Shown here: positions 1 through 7,769 of the stretch, one piece after another
How positions within the stretch are numbered: the first letter of the stretch is position 1
How the letters are laid out: the number at the start of each line of letters is the position of its first letter
From: a virus
Virus record (IMG/VR): IMGVR_UViG_3300037493_000784
Location: 1-38,491 of that record
Reading direction: 5' to 3' (one strand)
Length of the DNA: 38,491 bases
The notes under the pieces: generated by a model
Told to the model about the DNA's origin: nothing
Seen by the model: only the letters and a program-made list of their open reading frames with translations
The model's database searches: none
Program-made: the position numbers and the translations under genes

Positions 1-125
1 TGCTGGTGATAATACAGGCTGGAATTTTGGTGGAACCCCTGATGTGAATACTGAAGTTGGGTATCGGCTAAGATCATTTACACAAACCCGGAGATTTTAA
101 AATGACGATGAACATTAAAGCAGTT
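1..125. repeat. 125-bp terminal direct repeat, left copy
   Basis: These 125 bases are identical to 38367-38491. The repeat covers the last 33 codons of the second tail protein gene and the first 24 bases of the next gene. A repeat made of coding sequence in the middle of the late region is what a circular assembly overlap looks like. A real T7-type terminal repeat would normally lie in non-coding DNA before the early genes. The genome is therefore read as circular or circularly permuted, 38,366 bp unique. Confidence 0.95.
2..100 (+). CDS. 3' end of second tail protein (duplicate of 38368-38466)
   Basis: Partial open frame of 32 codons plus TAA. It duplicates the C-terminus of the tail protein encoded at 37462-38466, because the window repeats 125 bp at its ends. 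It is not a separate gene. Confidence 0.9.
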   Translation, partial: AGDNTGWNFGGTPDVNTEVGYRLRSFTQTRRF

Positions 126-407
126 ACTTCCTGCATTGGTTACCAACAGATCACATCTTTGTCTTCTGCCGCCAACTTGACTGTCCCAACAACAGACAAA
201 AACGGCATGAATCAAAAGCCTACCTTTGCGCTGATTATTTGCGAAACGCAAAATGTTCGGTGGCGCGATGATGGCACAGCGCCAACAGCTTCAGTTGGTA
301 TGCCCTTAATCCCAAGTGTCCCCTTGCAATATGATGGAGACTTGACCAAGATTCAGTTTATTGAACAAGCAGGCAGCGCCAAGCTAAATATTAGCTACTA
401 TGCTTAA
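102..407 (+). CDS. Small putative virion protein
   Basis: A 101-residue protein with no signal peptide or membrane segment. It is rich in short hydrophobic strands, and the central block (ETQNVRWRDDG, residues 48-58, then PTASVGMPL) resembles small beta-rich virion or decoration proteins that sit beside phage tail genes. A GGAG ribosome site at 91-94 fits the ATG at 102; a second ATG two codons later is possible. It follows the tail protein gene by one base through the circle junction and overlaps the next gene by 8 bp, so it belongs to the tail module. The structural role is inferred from size, composition and position only. Confidence 0.6.
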   Translation: MTMNIKAVTSCIGYQQITSLSSAANLTVPTTDKNGMNQKPTFALIICETQNVRWRDDGTAPTASVGMPLIPSVPLQYDGDLTKIQFIEQAGSAKLNISYYA

Positions 408-669
408 AACTGCCTCTGGCCCAATTCTTGGGTTTATGAAATTGTGCAGCTTTAACGGTTGGACTTCCTTCTGGGGAGACATTTATGTCTTACCCGGTCT
501 GGAGTCTAATCAAACCTTGATTGCACATGAGTCGGAGCACTTGCGCCAGATTAAAGAAGATGGGATACCGTTGTTCACCGTAAAGTATCTTTACTGGCTG
601 TGTCGTTATGGGTATTTAAAGAATCCCTATGAGATACAGGCACGGAAAGCTGCTGGTCAACCACTGTGA
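400..669 (+). CDS. HExxH zincin-like small protein
   Basis: An 89-residue protein containing H43-E44-S-E-H47, the zinc-binding signature of zincin metallopeptidases. NPYEIQAR at residues 75-82 follows, where E79 could be a third ligand. The fold would be a minimal zincin, because only about 40 residues lie on each side. No signal peptide is seen. The gene starts inside the stop region of the previous gene (8-bp overlap), so it is translationally coupled to it. It sits between the tail genes and the scaffold gene. It could be a virion-associated peptidase, a cell-wall remodelling protein, or an inactive structural derivative. The motif is clear; the activity is not shown. Confidence 0.6.
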   Translation: MLKTASGPILGFMKLCSFNGWTSFWGDIYVLPGLESNQTLIAHESEHLRQIKEDGIPLFTVKYLYWLCRYGYLKNPYEIQARKAAGQPL

Positions 670-683
670 AATAGTCATATAAT
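654..683 (+). promoter_or_regulatory. Candidate sigma70 promoter before scaffold gene
   Basis: A perfect TATAAT hexamer at 678-683 lies in the 62-bp gap before the scaffold gene. A weak -35 (TGGTCA, 654-659) is 18 bp upstream. The transcript would start near 690 and include the GAAGG ribosome site before the ATG at 732. This would give the scaffold and coat genes their own strong transcription start. Confidence 0.45.
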
Positions 684-731
684 TAAACAAACCGTACCAG
701 CGAGGTTCACTGGGGAATCGAAGGATTCAAA

Positions 732-1475
732 ATGTCAGAAGAAGTATTAGCGGAGTCACTACCCGTGCCAACATCGGATGAGACGGCCTCAACTGAAGTT
801 GTAGTTACAACGCCGGAAACGCCCGAAACAGCCCCCAAGACATTCTCGCAAGAGGAACTTGATGCTGCCATAGGCAAACGCCTTGCCCGAGAGCAACGCA
901 AATGGGAACGAGAACGTCAGGTTGCACCAGCAGCACCCGTTGATATTCCACCTGTCGATCAGTTTGATTCCGTCGAGGCTTACGCTGAAGCACGGGCAGT
1001 CAAGTTAATCGAGCAGCGTGAACAGCAACGGCAACAAAGCGACATTCTTGAGAGTTATCACGAACGTGAAGAGGAAGCCCGTGGGAAGTATGATGACTTT
1101 GAACAAGTCGCTTATAACCCCAAGCTGACGATTACCAACGTGATGGCTGAGACGATCCAGAACTCTGATGTTGGCCCCGATGTAGCTTACTACCTTGGCA
1201 CTAACCCCAAAGAAGCAGATCGCATTGCCCGTCTGTCACCTTTCTCGCAGGCAAAAGAGATCGGGAAGATCGAAGCTAAATTAGCTGACAATCCTCCCGT
1301 AAAGAAAACGTCCAGTGCTCCAGCGCCTATTGCGCCAGTTACTGCTCGTGGCACTAGCGGTGCAGCTTTCGATACCACTGATCCTCGTTCAACGAAGACC
1401 ATGAATACGTCAGACTGGATTGCTGCTGACCGAGCACGACAGGCCAAGAAGTGGGAAGCGCAACGTAACCGTTGA
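732..1475 (+). CDS. Capsid scaffolding protein
   Basis: A 247-residue, highly charged protein located one gene upstream of the coat protein, where P22-like phages encode scaffold. The N-terminal 40 residues are acidic and rich in Thr/Pro. Residues 38-60 carry the pattern FSQEELDAAIGKRLAREQRK, typical of phage scaffold proteins. A long charged helix (about 75-120) and a basic C-terminus (KKWEAQRNR) follow; in P22 the C-terminal basic helix binds coat. It would direct procapsid assembly and leave before DNA packaging. The GAAGG ribosome site is 7 bases before the ATG. Identification rests on composition, the motif and gene order. Confidence 0.85.
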   Translation: MSEEVLAESLPVPTSDETASTEVVVTTPETPETAPKTFSQEELDAAIGKRLAREQRKWERERQVAPAAPVDIPPVDQFDSVEAYAEARAVKLIEQREQQRQQSDILESYHEREEEARGKYDDFEQVAYNPKLTITNVMAETIQNSDVGPDVAYYLGTNPKEADRIARLSPFSQAKEIGKIEAKLADNPPVKKTSSAPAPIAPVTARGTSGAAFDTTDPRSTKTMNTSDWIAADRARQAKKWEAQRNR

Positions 1476-1506
1476 CCGAAGGTGTTTATCCGTGTAATAT
1501 GATTAT

Positions 1507-2070
1507 ATGGATAAACTAAATGATAATGTAAATGAGGGTAATCAGTGTCTGACTAGTGAGGAACTGAAGCGGCAACGCAACAGGGAAGCATCTGCCAGAT
1601 ACCGAGAACGTAACCGTGAAAAGTTCAATCAGCGCGTAAGAGATTGGCGTGAAGCAAATCGAGAATTAGATCGATTGTATAAACGTGAATCTCGTAACCG
1701 TAAGATTGCGAATGGGACTGTGGAGGAAGTAGCCGCATTGCGTGCTGCGGAATCCAAAAAGACCAAGATCAGTCAAGCCCGGTGCAGGAACGATGTATTT
1801 ACCGCTTATGGTGGCTACAAATGTGCTTGCTGCAATGAAACTGAACAAATGTTTCTATCGATAGATCATATTGACAATAATGGTGCTGAAGAACGAAAAT
1901 CTAAACAATACAGCGGAAGCGGTACTGGTTTTTATATTTGGCTCCGTAAGAATAAATATCCGTCAGGGTATCAGGTTCTCTGTATGAACTGTCAAATTGG
2001 AAAACATAAGAATGGTGGCGTTTGTCCTCACCAGTGTCCCGCTAACTTACTTCTAAAGGAAATTAAATGA
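1507..2070 (+). CDS. HNH homing-type endonuclease
   Basis: A 187-residue protein. The first 90 residues are a very basic, Arg/Asn-rich helical region that probably binds DNA. The C-terminal half has C106-x2-C109, D120-H121, N124 and C159-x2-C162 with K166-H167, followed by GGVCPH. This is the zinc-stabilised HNH nuclease arrangement seen in free-standing phage homing endonucleases. It lies between scaffold and coat, which in relatives are adjacent, so it looks like an inserted gene. Its stop overlaps the coat start by 4 bp, and the coat ribosome site (AAGGA, near 2056) lies in its last codons. No clear ribosome site precedes its own ATG. Confidence 0.88.
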   Translation: MDKLNDNVNEGNQCLTSEELKRQRNREASARYRERNREKFNQRVRDWREANRELDRLYKRESRNRKIANGTVEEVAALRAAESKKTKISQARCRNDVFTAYGGYKCACCNETEQMFLSIDHIDNNGAEERKSKQYSGSGTGFYIWLRKNKYPSGYQVLCMNCQIGKHKNGGVCPHQCPANLLLKEIK

Positions 2071-3278
2071 GCAACTCAATTCTCACGATCGACATGATCA
2101 CAAGAAAAAGTTTAGAAATTCTTGAAAACAACCTTGTGCTCACTCGCAACGTAAACCGTCAGTATGATGACAGTTTCGCTGTTGAAGGCGCTAAAATCGG
2201 CTCCACGCTGCGTATTCGTTTGCCTGACCGTGCTCTCGTTACTGACGGCGCTGCTTTGCAAGTGCAAGACGACAACGAACAGTTCACCACTTTGTCCGTT
2301 GCCAACCAAAAGCACATCGGTATCAACTTCACATCTGCTGAATTGACCATGCAATTGGATGACTTTGCAGAACGTGTGCTCAAGCCTCGTATCAGCCAAT
2401 TGGCTTCCAGCATTGATGCCGATGTCGCTAATGCTTACCGCGCCATTGGTAACTCAGTCGGCACTCCCGGCACTACTCCTTCGACCTCTTTGGTTCTGTT
2501 GCAAGCTCAACAAAAACTGAATGAGAACGCTGCTGTGATGTCCCCTCGCTACGCTACTGTCAATCCTGCTGCTAACGCTGGCTTGGTTGAGGGCATGAAG
2601 GGTCTGTTCAATCCAACAGACACTATCAGCAAGCAGTTCCGTAACGGCATGATGGGCACTGGCGTGTTGGGCTTTGACGAGATCAATATGTCTCAGTCGA
2701 TTAAGCAGCACACCACTGGTTCACGCGATGCCTCCGCTTCAACCTTGGTTAAAACCCCGGGTGTGACCAGCGAAGGTTCCGCAACCATCCTGTTGGAACA
2801 ATCTTCTGTGACTACCACCATTAAAGCTGGTGACGTGTTCACTGTGGCTGATGTCTACGCTGTCAACCCACAGACCCGTGAATCCACTGGTTCGTTGTTC
2901 CAGTTTGTTGCTCTGACTGATGCCACTGGCGTGTCTGGTACTTGGACTGTTACTGTGTACCCAATGTACTCAGCAGCCCACGCACTGGCAACCATGAACG
3001 CTCTGCCTGCTACTGGCAAGACTGTTACCTTCCTTGGTGCAGCCTCCAGCCAGTTCGCACAGAACTTGGTTTACCACAAAGATGCGATCACCTTCGCAAC
3101 TGCTGACTTGCTGCTGCCTCAAGGCGTTGACATGGCTTCACGTCAAGTGCATAACGGTATCTCGTTGCGTATCGTGCGTCAGTACGACATCAACAATGAC
3201 CGTATGCCTTGCCGTATTGACGTGCTCTACGGCTACAGCGCGATCCGTCCACAAATGGCTGCTCGTATCTGGGGTTAA
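2067..3278 (+). CDS. Major capsid protein, P22 coat family
   Basis: A 403-residue protein of the P22 coat type (HK97 fold with a telokin-like insertion domain in P22). The N-terminus (residues 1-35, ITRKSLEILENNLVLTRNVN) and the stretch around IGSTLRIRLPDRALVTDGAA match the family pattern. The ending, with VLYGYSAIRPQMAARIWG, is also typical. Length is slightly under P22 coat (430). It assembles the icosahedral shell with the upstream scaffold protein. The gene has an AAGGA ribosome site and is followed by a strong UUCG-loop terminator, which fits a highly expressed message. Codon choice is noticeably more optimised (CTG, CGT, GGT, AAC) than in the flanking HNH gene. Confidence 0.93.
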   Translation: MSNSILTIDMITRKSLEILENNLVLTRNVNRQYDDSFAVEGAKIGSTLRIRLPDRALVTDGAALQVQDDNEQFTTLSVANQKHIGINFTSAELTMQLDDFAERVLKPRISQLASSIDADVANAYRAIGNSVGTPGTTPSTSLVLLQAQQKLNENAAVMSPRYATVNPAANAGLVEGMKGLFNPTDTISKQFRNGMMGTGVLGFDEINMSQSIKQHTTGSRDASASTLVKTPGVTSEGSATILLEQSSVTTTIKAGDVFTVADVYAVNPQTRESTGSLFQFVALTDATGVSGTWTVTVYPMYSAAHALATMNALPATGKTVTFLGAASSQFAQNLVYHKDAITFATADLLLPQGVDMASRQVHNGISLRIVRQYDINNDRMPCRIDVLYGYSAIRPQMAARIWG

Positions 3279-3283
3279 TTGAA

Positions 3284-3304
3284 ATGGGGCTTCGGCCCCT
3301 TTTC
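3284..3304 (+). terminator. Rho-independent terminator after coat gene
   Basis: GGGGC (3286-3290), TTCG loop (3291-3294) and GCCCC (3295-3299), followed by TTTT. The cUUCGg tetraloop makes the short stem very stable. It lies 7 bp after the coat stop codon. Confidence 0.85.
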
Positions 3305-3331
3305 TCGTTTCATATTTAAAAGGAAATTATC

Positions 3332-3733
3332 ATGGCTCAAGCTCCCCTCCCTAATGGCGCAGGTGGTTACCAAGTCGGTGACGGCAATGTGTCCGAAGTT
3401 ATCATTGGTGTGCAAACCGCACCTGCAACGGCGGCTGCTGTTGCAACTCTGTCTGTTGCTGATGTGACCAACGGTATTATTCAATACACTGGTTCCACCA
3501 GTCCGTACCTGACACTGCCAACAGTTGCTGAACTGGAACTCGTTGTTAGCAGCGCCAAAGTCAACAGCGCGTTTGACTTCAGTGTTTTGGTTACTGGTTC
3601 AGGTTCTCCCGAGATCGGTACTGCTACAGGCTGGTCTTTGGTTGGTTCAATGACAGTTGCTACCGCTACTGCCGCCGTGTTCCGTGCCCGTAAGACCGGC
3701 ACTGGCACTTGGTCTTTGTATCATATTGGCTAA
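3332..3733 (+). CDS. Putative capsid decoration/structural protein
   Basis: A 133-residue, Ala/Val/Thr/Gly-rich protein with predicted beta strands throughout and no charged surface segment or membrane helix. The C-terminal half (LTLPTVAELELVV at 60-72, FDFSVLVTG at 80-88, then GWSLVGSMTVA, FRARKTGTGTWSLYHIG) is a beta-sandwich-like pattern found in phage head decoration or fibre proteins. It has an AAGGAAATTATC ribosome region. It is flanked on both sides by terminators, so it is transcribed by read-through from coat or as a short unit. Function is inferred from position directly after coat. Confidence 0.6.
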   Translation: MAQAPLPNGAGGYQVGDGNVSEVIIGVQTAPATAAAVATLSVADVTNGIIQYTGSTSPYLTLPTVAELELVVSSAKVNSAFDFSVLVTGSGSPEIGTATGWSLVGSMTVATATAAVFRARKTGTGTWSLYHIG

Positions 3734-3740
3734 ACCCGAT

Positions 3741-3762
3741 ACCCCACTTCGGTGGGGTTTTT
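3741..3762 (+). terminator. Rho-independent terminator, second in series
   Basis: ACCCCAC (3741-3747), TTCG loop (3748-3751) and GTGGGGT (3752-3758), followed by TTTT. It is 7 bp after the stop of the upstream decoration-like gene. It uses the same cUUCGg tetraloop as the terminators at 3284 and 4016. Confidence 0.85.
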
Positions 3763-3775
3763 GAAAGAACAAATC

Positions 3776-4012
3776 GTGGCAAATACTAAATCTGTTGGCG
3801 TGGCATACGCCGATCCTGCTCTTGATTCTGCCCAGTTCAAACTGTACACGGTTGGCACTTTGCCAGCAGCGTCTGTTGCTCTGGCTGGCACTCGCGCTGC
3901 TGTTAGCGACTCCAATGCAGCCTATACTGCTGGTATTGGTGTTGCTGTTGCCGCTGGTGGTGCCTACATCGTCCCTGTCTTCTGTGACGGTGTGAACTGG
4001 CTCATCGGTTAA
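3776..4012 (+). CDS. Small putative capsid cement protein
   Basis: A 78-residue protein starting at GTG 3776. An in-frame GTG at 3752 lies inside the terminator stem and is unlikely to be used. Composition is Ala/Val/Gly-rich, with the pattern VANTKSVGVAYADP at the start and VPVFCDGVNWLIG at the end. Such an ending is common in small phage head proteins. There is no membrane anchor or signal peptide. It sits between two terminators next to the coat gene, which suggests a surface or cement protein made in a ratio set by termination. The identification is by context, not by a named family. Confidence 0.5.
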   Translation: MANTKSVGVAYADPALDSAQFKLYTVGTLPAASVALAGTRAAVSDSNAAYTAGIGVAVAAGGAYIVPVFCDGVNWLIG

Positions 4013-4015
4013 TAT

Positions 4016-4037
4016 AGAGGGCTTCGGCCCTCTTTTT
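4016..4037 (+). terminator. Rho-independent terminator, third in series
   Basis: AGAGGGC (4016-4022), TTCG loop (4023-4026) and GCCCTCT (4027-4033), then TTTT. It begins 3 bp after the stop at 4012. A 7-bp stem with a cUUCGg loop and a U tract is a strong intrinsic terminator. Confidence 0.88.
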
Positions 4038-4041
4038 CATT

Positions 4042-4239
4042 ATGACCATCTATCTAAAACACCCCATCTACGGTACTAAAGTTGCAAACATGGAACTTGA
4101 GGCACTGTACGATGAAAAAAATGGATGGGTGCGTTATACTCTGGACACACCCACTGATGAACCAGTCGAGGTGGCTCCTGTAAACGCATTGGAAGCTAAG
4201 CGCAAATACACACGCAAAGTCGTGACTGAAGGAGTTTAA
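4042..4239 (+). CDS. Small head-region protein of unknown function
   Basis: A 65-residue protein beginning MTIYLKHPIYGTKVANMELEA and ending in a Lys/Arg-rich tail (AKRKYTRKVVTEG). It is acidic in the middle and basic at the end. It lies directly before the gp4-like gene, and its stop is one base from that gene's start. No Shine-Dalgarno is visible, because the ATG follows the terminator U tract by only 4 bases; translation may rely on read-through messages. The family is not recognised by name. Confidence 0.55.
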   Translation: MTIYLKHPIYGTKVANMELEALYDEKNGWVRYTLDTPTDEPVEVAPVNALEAKRKYTRKVVTEGV

Positions 4240-4240
4240 T

Positions 4241-4954
4241 ATGGCAAGCACAGCAGGCGACCAGATCAACGGCGCTTTACGCCTCATCGGTATGCTGGCT
4301 GAGGGAGAAGTCCCATCTGCCGAAACTTCACAAGACGCATTGACAGCTATGAATCAGATGATTGATTCGTGGAATACTGAGCGTCTTTCCGTCTTTTCAA
4401 CCCAAGATCAAACGTATACATGGCCTGCTGGTGTTCTGACCCAGACTATTGGCCCAACGGGTACGTTTTCAGGCAATCGTCCTGTCCTGTTTGACGAATC
4501 AACGTATTACCGTGACCCCGGCACAAACGTGTCGTTCGGCATCAAGTTCATCAATCAGCAGCAGTACAACGGCATTGCAGTGAAAACTGTAACGTCCACT
4601 TACCCTCAAGTCTGCTGGGTGAACATGGAGTACCCGAACGCCACAATGACCGTCTACCCAAAACCCACTCGGGACTTGGAATGGCACATTATCTCGGTCA
4701 CTGAACTGACGCAACCCGCTACGCTGGCAACTCAGTTGTCATTCCCACCGGGTTATCTGCGTGCGTTTAAATACAATCTGGCCTGTGAGATTGCTGCTGA
4801 GTTTGGTGTAGAACCAAGTCGGCAAGTGTCTCGGATTGCCATGAGCAGCAAGCGCAATCTGAAGCGCATCAACAACCCAGACGATGTAATGTCTATGCCC
4901 TACTCGCTGGTTGCCACTCGTCAGCGGTTCAATGTGTATGCGGGTAATTACTAA
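4241..4954 (+). CDS. Head-tail connector / tail accessory factor (P22 gp4-like)
   Basis: A 237-residue protein (P22 gp4 is 166). Residues 8-45 (INGALRLIGMLAEGE, then AMNQMIDSWNTERLSVF) are the helical N-terminus characteristic of the gp4 family of packaged-DNA stabilisation proteins. A beta-rich middle follows, then a helical region near residue 180 (YNLACEIAAEFG). In P22 this protein binds below the portal after packaging and extends the portal channel. Its stop overlaps the start of the gp10-like gene (TAATG), as expected for a co-assembled pair. P22 gp4 also has muramidase activity; no catalytic claim is made here. Confidence 0.85.
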   Translation: MASTAGDQINGALRLIGMLAEGEVPSAETSQDALTAMNQMIDSWNTERLSVFSTQDQTYTWPAGVLTQTIGPTGTFSGNRPVLFDESTYYRDPGTNVSFGIKFINQQQYNGIAVKTVTSTYPQVCWVNMEYPNATMTVYPKPTRDLEWHIISVTELTQPATLATQLSFPPGYLRAFKYNLACEIAAEFGVEPSRQVSRIAMSSKRNLKRINNPDDVMSMPYSLVATRQRFNVYAGNY

Positions 4955-6396
4955 TGAAGACGCCCTTCCTTGGCGCTTCTTATGTAGCCCGTAGCATCAA
5001 CGCTGCTGACAATCGCTGTGTCAACTTGTTCCCCGAAGCCATTCCCGAAGGTGGGAAAGAGGCTGGGTTTCTCAACAGAGCACCCGGTCTTCAGTTCCTG
5101 CAATCGGTAGGTGTTGGCCCCATCCGTGCTCTGTGGTCACACCAGACCAATGGTAGCGACTTCTATGTGGTGTCGGGCACTGAGGTGTACAAACTCACCA
5201 GCTTGACGGGTACACCTGTCAAGATTGGCAATGTGTCGGGTACTGGCCCCGTGTCGATTGCAGACAATGGTACTCAGTTGTTCTTTGCCTGCAACGGCCC
5301 TAGCTACATCTACAACGAAGTCACCAACGTATTTGCACAGATCACTGACCCTGACTTTCCGGGTGCTGTGACTGTCCAGTACCTTGATGGCTACTTTACA
5401 TTCAATGAACCAAACAGTCAGCGTCTATGGGTCACAAGCCTGTTAGATGGCTTGTCTGTTGACCCATTGGACTTTGCCAGTGCAGAGGGTTCACCTGATG
5501 GTGTCGTCGCTGTAGCGGTTGACCATCGGGAACTGTGGGTGTTCGGTACAGACACCATTGAAGTCTGGTATGACGCTGGACTGGCTAGTTTCCCCTTTGC
5601 ACGCATTCAGGGAGCTTACAACGAGATTGGTTGTGCTGCCCCATACTCGGTAGCCAAACTCGATAACGCCCTGTTCTGGCTAGGCGCTGATCCTCGTGGT
5701 TACGGCATCGTGTACAAGAACAACGGGTACACGGGTGTTAGGGTTTCTACCCATGCCATTGAGTACGCGATCCAGCAGTACACCGACATCTCGGATGCCA
5801 TTGGGTACACCTATCAGCAAGAGGGCCACGCCTTTTATGTACTGGTTTTCCCTAGTGCCAATGCCACATGGGTTTACGATGTGTCCACTCAGGTCTGGCA
5901 CGAGCGTGCTGGGTTCGAGAATGGTGCGTTCACTCGTCACCGTTCCAACTGCCAGTGCAACTTTGGCTACACCACGATTGTTGGTGACTTTGCCAACGGC
6001 AACATTTACTCGTATGACTTGGACGTGTACGCTGACAATGGTCAATCGCAGAAGTGGCTTCGGTCATGGCGTGCGCTGCCACCGGGTCAGAACAACCTGA
6101 ACCGTACTGCACAGCACAGTCTGCAACTTGATGCTGAGGCTGGTGTCGGTCTGAATCTGGGTCAGGGTTCTGACCCAGAGGTAATGCTTCGCTGGTCAGA
6201 CGATGGTGGTCACACTTGGTCGAATGAACACTGGAAGTCAATGGGTAAGATTGGTCAGTATGGTTTTCGCACACTGTGGCGCAGGCTTGGTATGACCATG
6301 AAGCTGCGTGACCGGGTGTACGAGGTGTCAGGTACTGATCCTGTCAAGATTGCCCTCATGGGTGCAAATCTCATCGTGAGTCCGACCAAAGCATAA
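4954..6396 (+). CDS. Tail accessory factor (P22 gp10-like)
   Basis: A 480-residue protein, close to the 472 of P22 gp10. It begins KTPFLGASYVARSINAADNR and contains NLFPEAIPEGGKEAGFL and NRAPGL, a beginning typical of this family. Repeated beta blades occupy the middle. The C-terminus contains LRWSDDGGHTWSNEHW (about residues 410-425), also typical. It forms the hexameric tail section between gp4 and the needle and helps keep DNA in the head. It is coupled by TAATG overlaps to genes on both sides. No anomalies were seen. Confidence 0.87.
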   Translation: MKTPFLGASYVARSINAADNRCVNLFPEAIPEGGKEAGFLNRAPGLQFLQSVGVGPIRALWSHQTNGSDFYVVSGTEVYKLTSLTGTPVKIGNVSGTGPVSIADNGTQLFFACNGPSYIYNEVTNVFAQITDPDFPGAVTVQYLDGYFTFNEPNSQRLWVTSLLDGLSVDPLDFASAEGSPDGVVAVAVDHRELWVFGTDTIEVWYDAGLASFPFARIQGAYNEIGCAAPYSVAKLDNALFWLGADPRGYGIVYKNNGYTGVRVSTHAIEYAIQQYTDISDAIGYTYQQEGHAFYVLVFPSANATWVYDVSTQVWHERAGFENGAFTRHRSNCQCNFGYTTIVGDFANGNIYSYDLDVYADNGQSQKWLRSWRALPPGQNNLNRTAQHSLQLDAEAGVGLNLGQGSDPEVMLRWSDDGGHTWSNEHWKSMGKIGQYGFRTLWRRLGMTMKLRDRVYEVSGTDPVKIALMGANLIVSPTKA

Positions 6397-7760
6397 TGGC
6401 AACCGCACTCAATATCACCAGCATCCCCGCACCTCGTGTACCTCTTATTGATGAGCGCACGGGTACTATTTCGCGTGAGTGGTATAGATTCTTTTTGAAT
6501 TTGTTTACGCTTACGGGTTCGGGATCTAACCCCACTTCGCTGGAAGACTTGCAAGTGGGCCCACCAGTTCAAGAGATTGATCTGGTGTCAGTTGACCCAA
6601 CACCTTCTGGCTTTGCTGCCTATGCTGCCGGGTCTGCTCAAGAGTCTCAGATCGCTGAGATACAAAAGCAATTGGAGGCATTGGCCTCTAGTACAGATGT
6701 GAGTCAAATTCAATCTCAACTCGCTGAAGTTCAAAAGCAATTACAAGCACTTGGTACAACACCGCCTTTGCTGAACAGCAATACGCTGAACACCAATTAC
6801 ATTGACTTTGAGGTTGACGCTCCACACACTCCCAAAATGGGTCGAATGGGTTGGAATCAAGCTGACCAAACGCTTAACTTGGGCATGGAATATGATGTTG
6901 TTCAACAGATCGGGTTAGAGACTTATGCCCGTGTTCAGAACAACACAGGTATTCTCATCCCCAATGGCACTGTAGTGGGCTTTACTGGTGCCGTGCCGGA
7001 CAGTGCGCTGTCAGTGGCACCCTATCTAGCCAATGGTGCGACAAACACGCTGTATATCGTCGGTGTTATGACGCACGATTTGCCCGACACTGGCGACAAG
7101 GGTTACTGCACGACTTGGGGCTTTGTGCGTGAGGTTGATACCAGCGGGTTTACCCTTGGTGACATCTTGTACGCTTCACCCACCGTGGCTGGAGCGTTCA
7201 CCAATGTCAAACCGACAGCACCGGATAACGTGGTGCCAATTGCTGCCGTGCTTCAAGTCGGTACGATTGACGGCATTATTTTCGTCCGTCCCACCATCGA
7301 ACAACAACTCTATTACGGTGAGTTTTCCAAGACCAACAGCCAGACGCCATTGTTGGCAAACACTGCATACCCGCTGCTGTTTACCAATACCCAAATTGCC
7401 AATGGTGTTAGCATTGGTGGCACTACATCACAGATCATCATTGATGAGGCTGGTTTGTACAATATTGCCTGTTCGGTGCAGATCACATCGGGCAACTCAT
7501 CTCAAAAGTCTATTTGGGTCTGGTTGCGCTTAAATGGCATAACAAATTTCCCCAATTCGGCCCGTGTAGCATCCATTACACTAAACAATGGTTATTTGGT
7601 GGTGACGCTGAATGAAGTGGCATCTTTGCTGGCTGGTGACTTTATCGAAGTAATGTATGCTGCTGACAATATCAATGTAAGCATTGCAACCGTGGCAGCT
7701 ACAGCATTCGCACCAGCGGCACCTGCCGTTATTCTTGCAATCACACAGACTGAACAATAG
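6396..7760 (+). CDS. Needle-like tail protein with C1q/TNF-like knob
   Basis: A 454-residue protein at the gp26 (tail needle) position directly after gp10. Residues 14-38 carry PLIDERTGTISREWYRFF, an N-terminal attachment motif seen in phage tail proteins. Residues 83-119 form two matching coiled-coil heptad blocks (IAEIQKQLEAL and LAEVQKQLQAL), consistent with a trimeric fibre. A beta-rich middle follows. Residues about 305-454 look like a C1q/TNF-type jelly roll (hydrophobic strands IIIDEAGLYNIACSVQI, IWVWLRLNG, FIEVMYAADN). The Sf6 needle also carries a TNF-like tip, so a gp26-type needle with knob is the best reading. A short fibre is the alternative. Confidence 0.6.
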   Translation: MATALNITSIPAPRVPLIDERTGTISREWYRFFLNLFTLTGSGSNPTSLEDLQVGPPVQEIDLVSVDPTPSGFAAYAAGSAQESQIAEIQKQLEALASSTDVSQIQSQLAEVQKQLQALGTTPPLLNSNTLNTNYIDFEVDAPHTPKMGRMGWNQADQTLNLGMEYDVVQQIGLETYARVQNNTGILIPNGTVVGFTGAVPDSALSVAPYLANGATNTLYIVGVMTHDLPDTGDKGYCTTWGFVREVDTSGFTLGDILYASPTVAGAFTNVKPTAPDNVVPIAAVLQVGTIDGIIFVRPTIEQQLYYGEFSKTNSQTPLLANTAYPLLFTNTQIANGVSIGGTTSQIIIDEAGLYNIACSVQITSGNSSQKSIWVWLRLNGITNFPNSARVASITLNNGYLVVTLNEVASLLAGDFIEVMYAADNINVSIATVAATAFAPAAPAVILAITQTEQ

Positions 7761-7769
7761 GAGTAACCC

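Noticed and set aside
1-125. Terminal repeat as a true T7-like DTR
   Set aside because: The repeat is short, lies across two late tail-region genes and not at a non-coding genome end, and the head genes are P22-like, which points to headful packaging and an assembly overlap.
3752-3775. In-frame upstream GTG start for the small cement-like protein
   Set aside because: This stretch is the second arm and U tract of the terminator at 3741-3762; GTG 3776 is a better start.
5680-6274. Long minus-strand open frames inside the gp10-like gene
   Set aside because: Antisense shadows of a clear coding frame; no start signals or recognisable domains.
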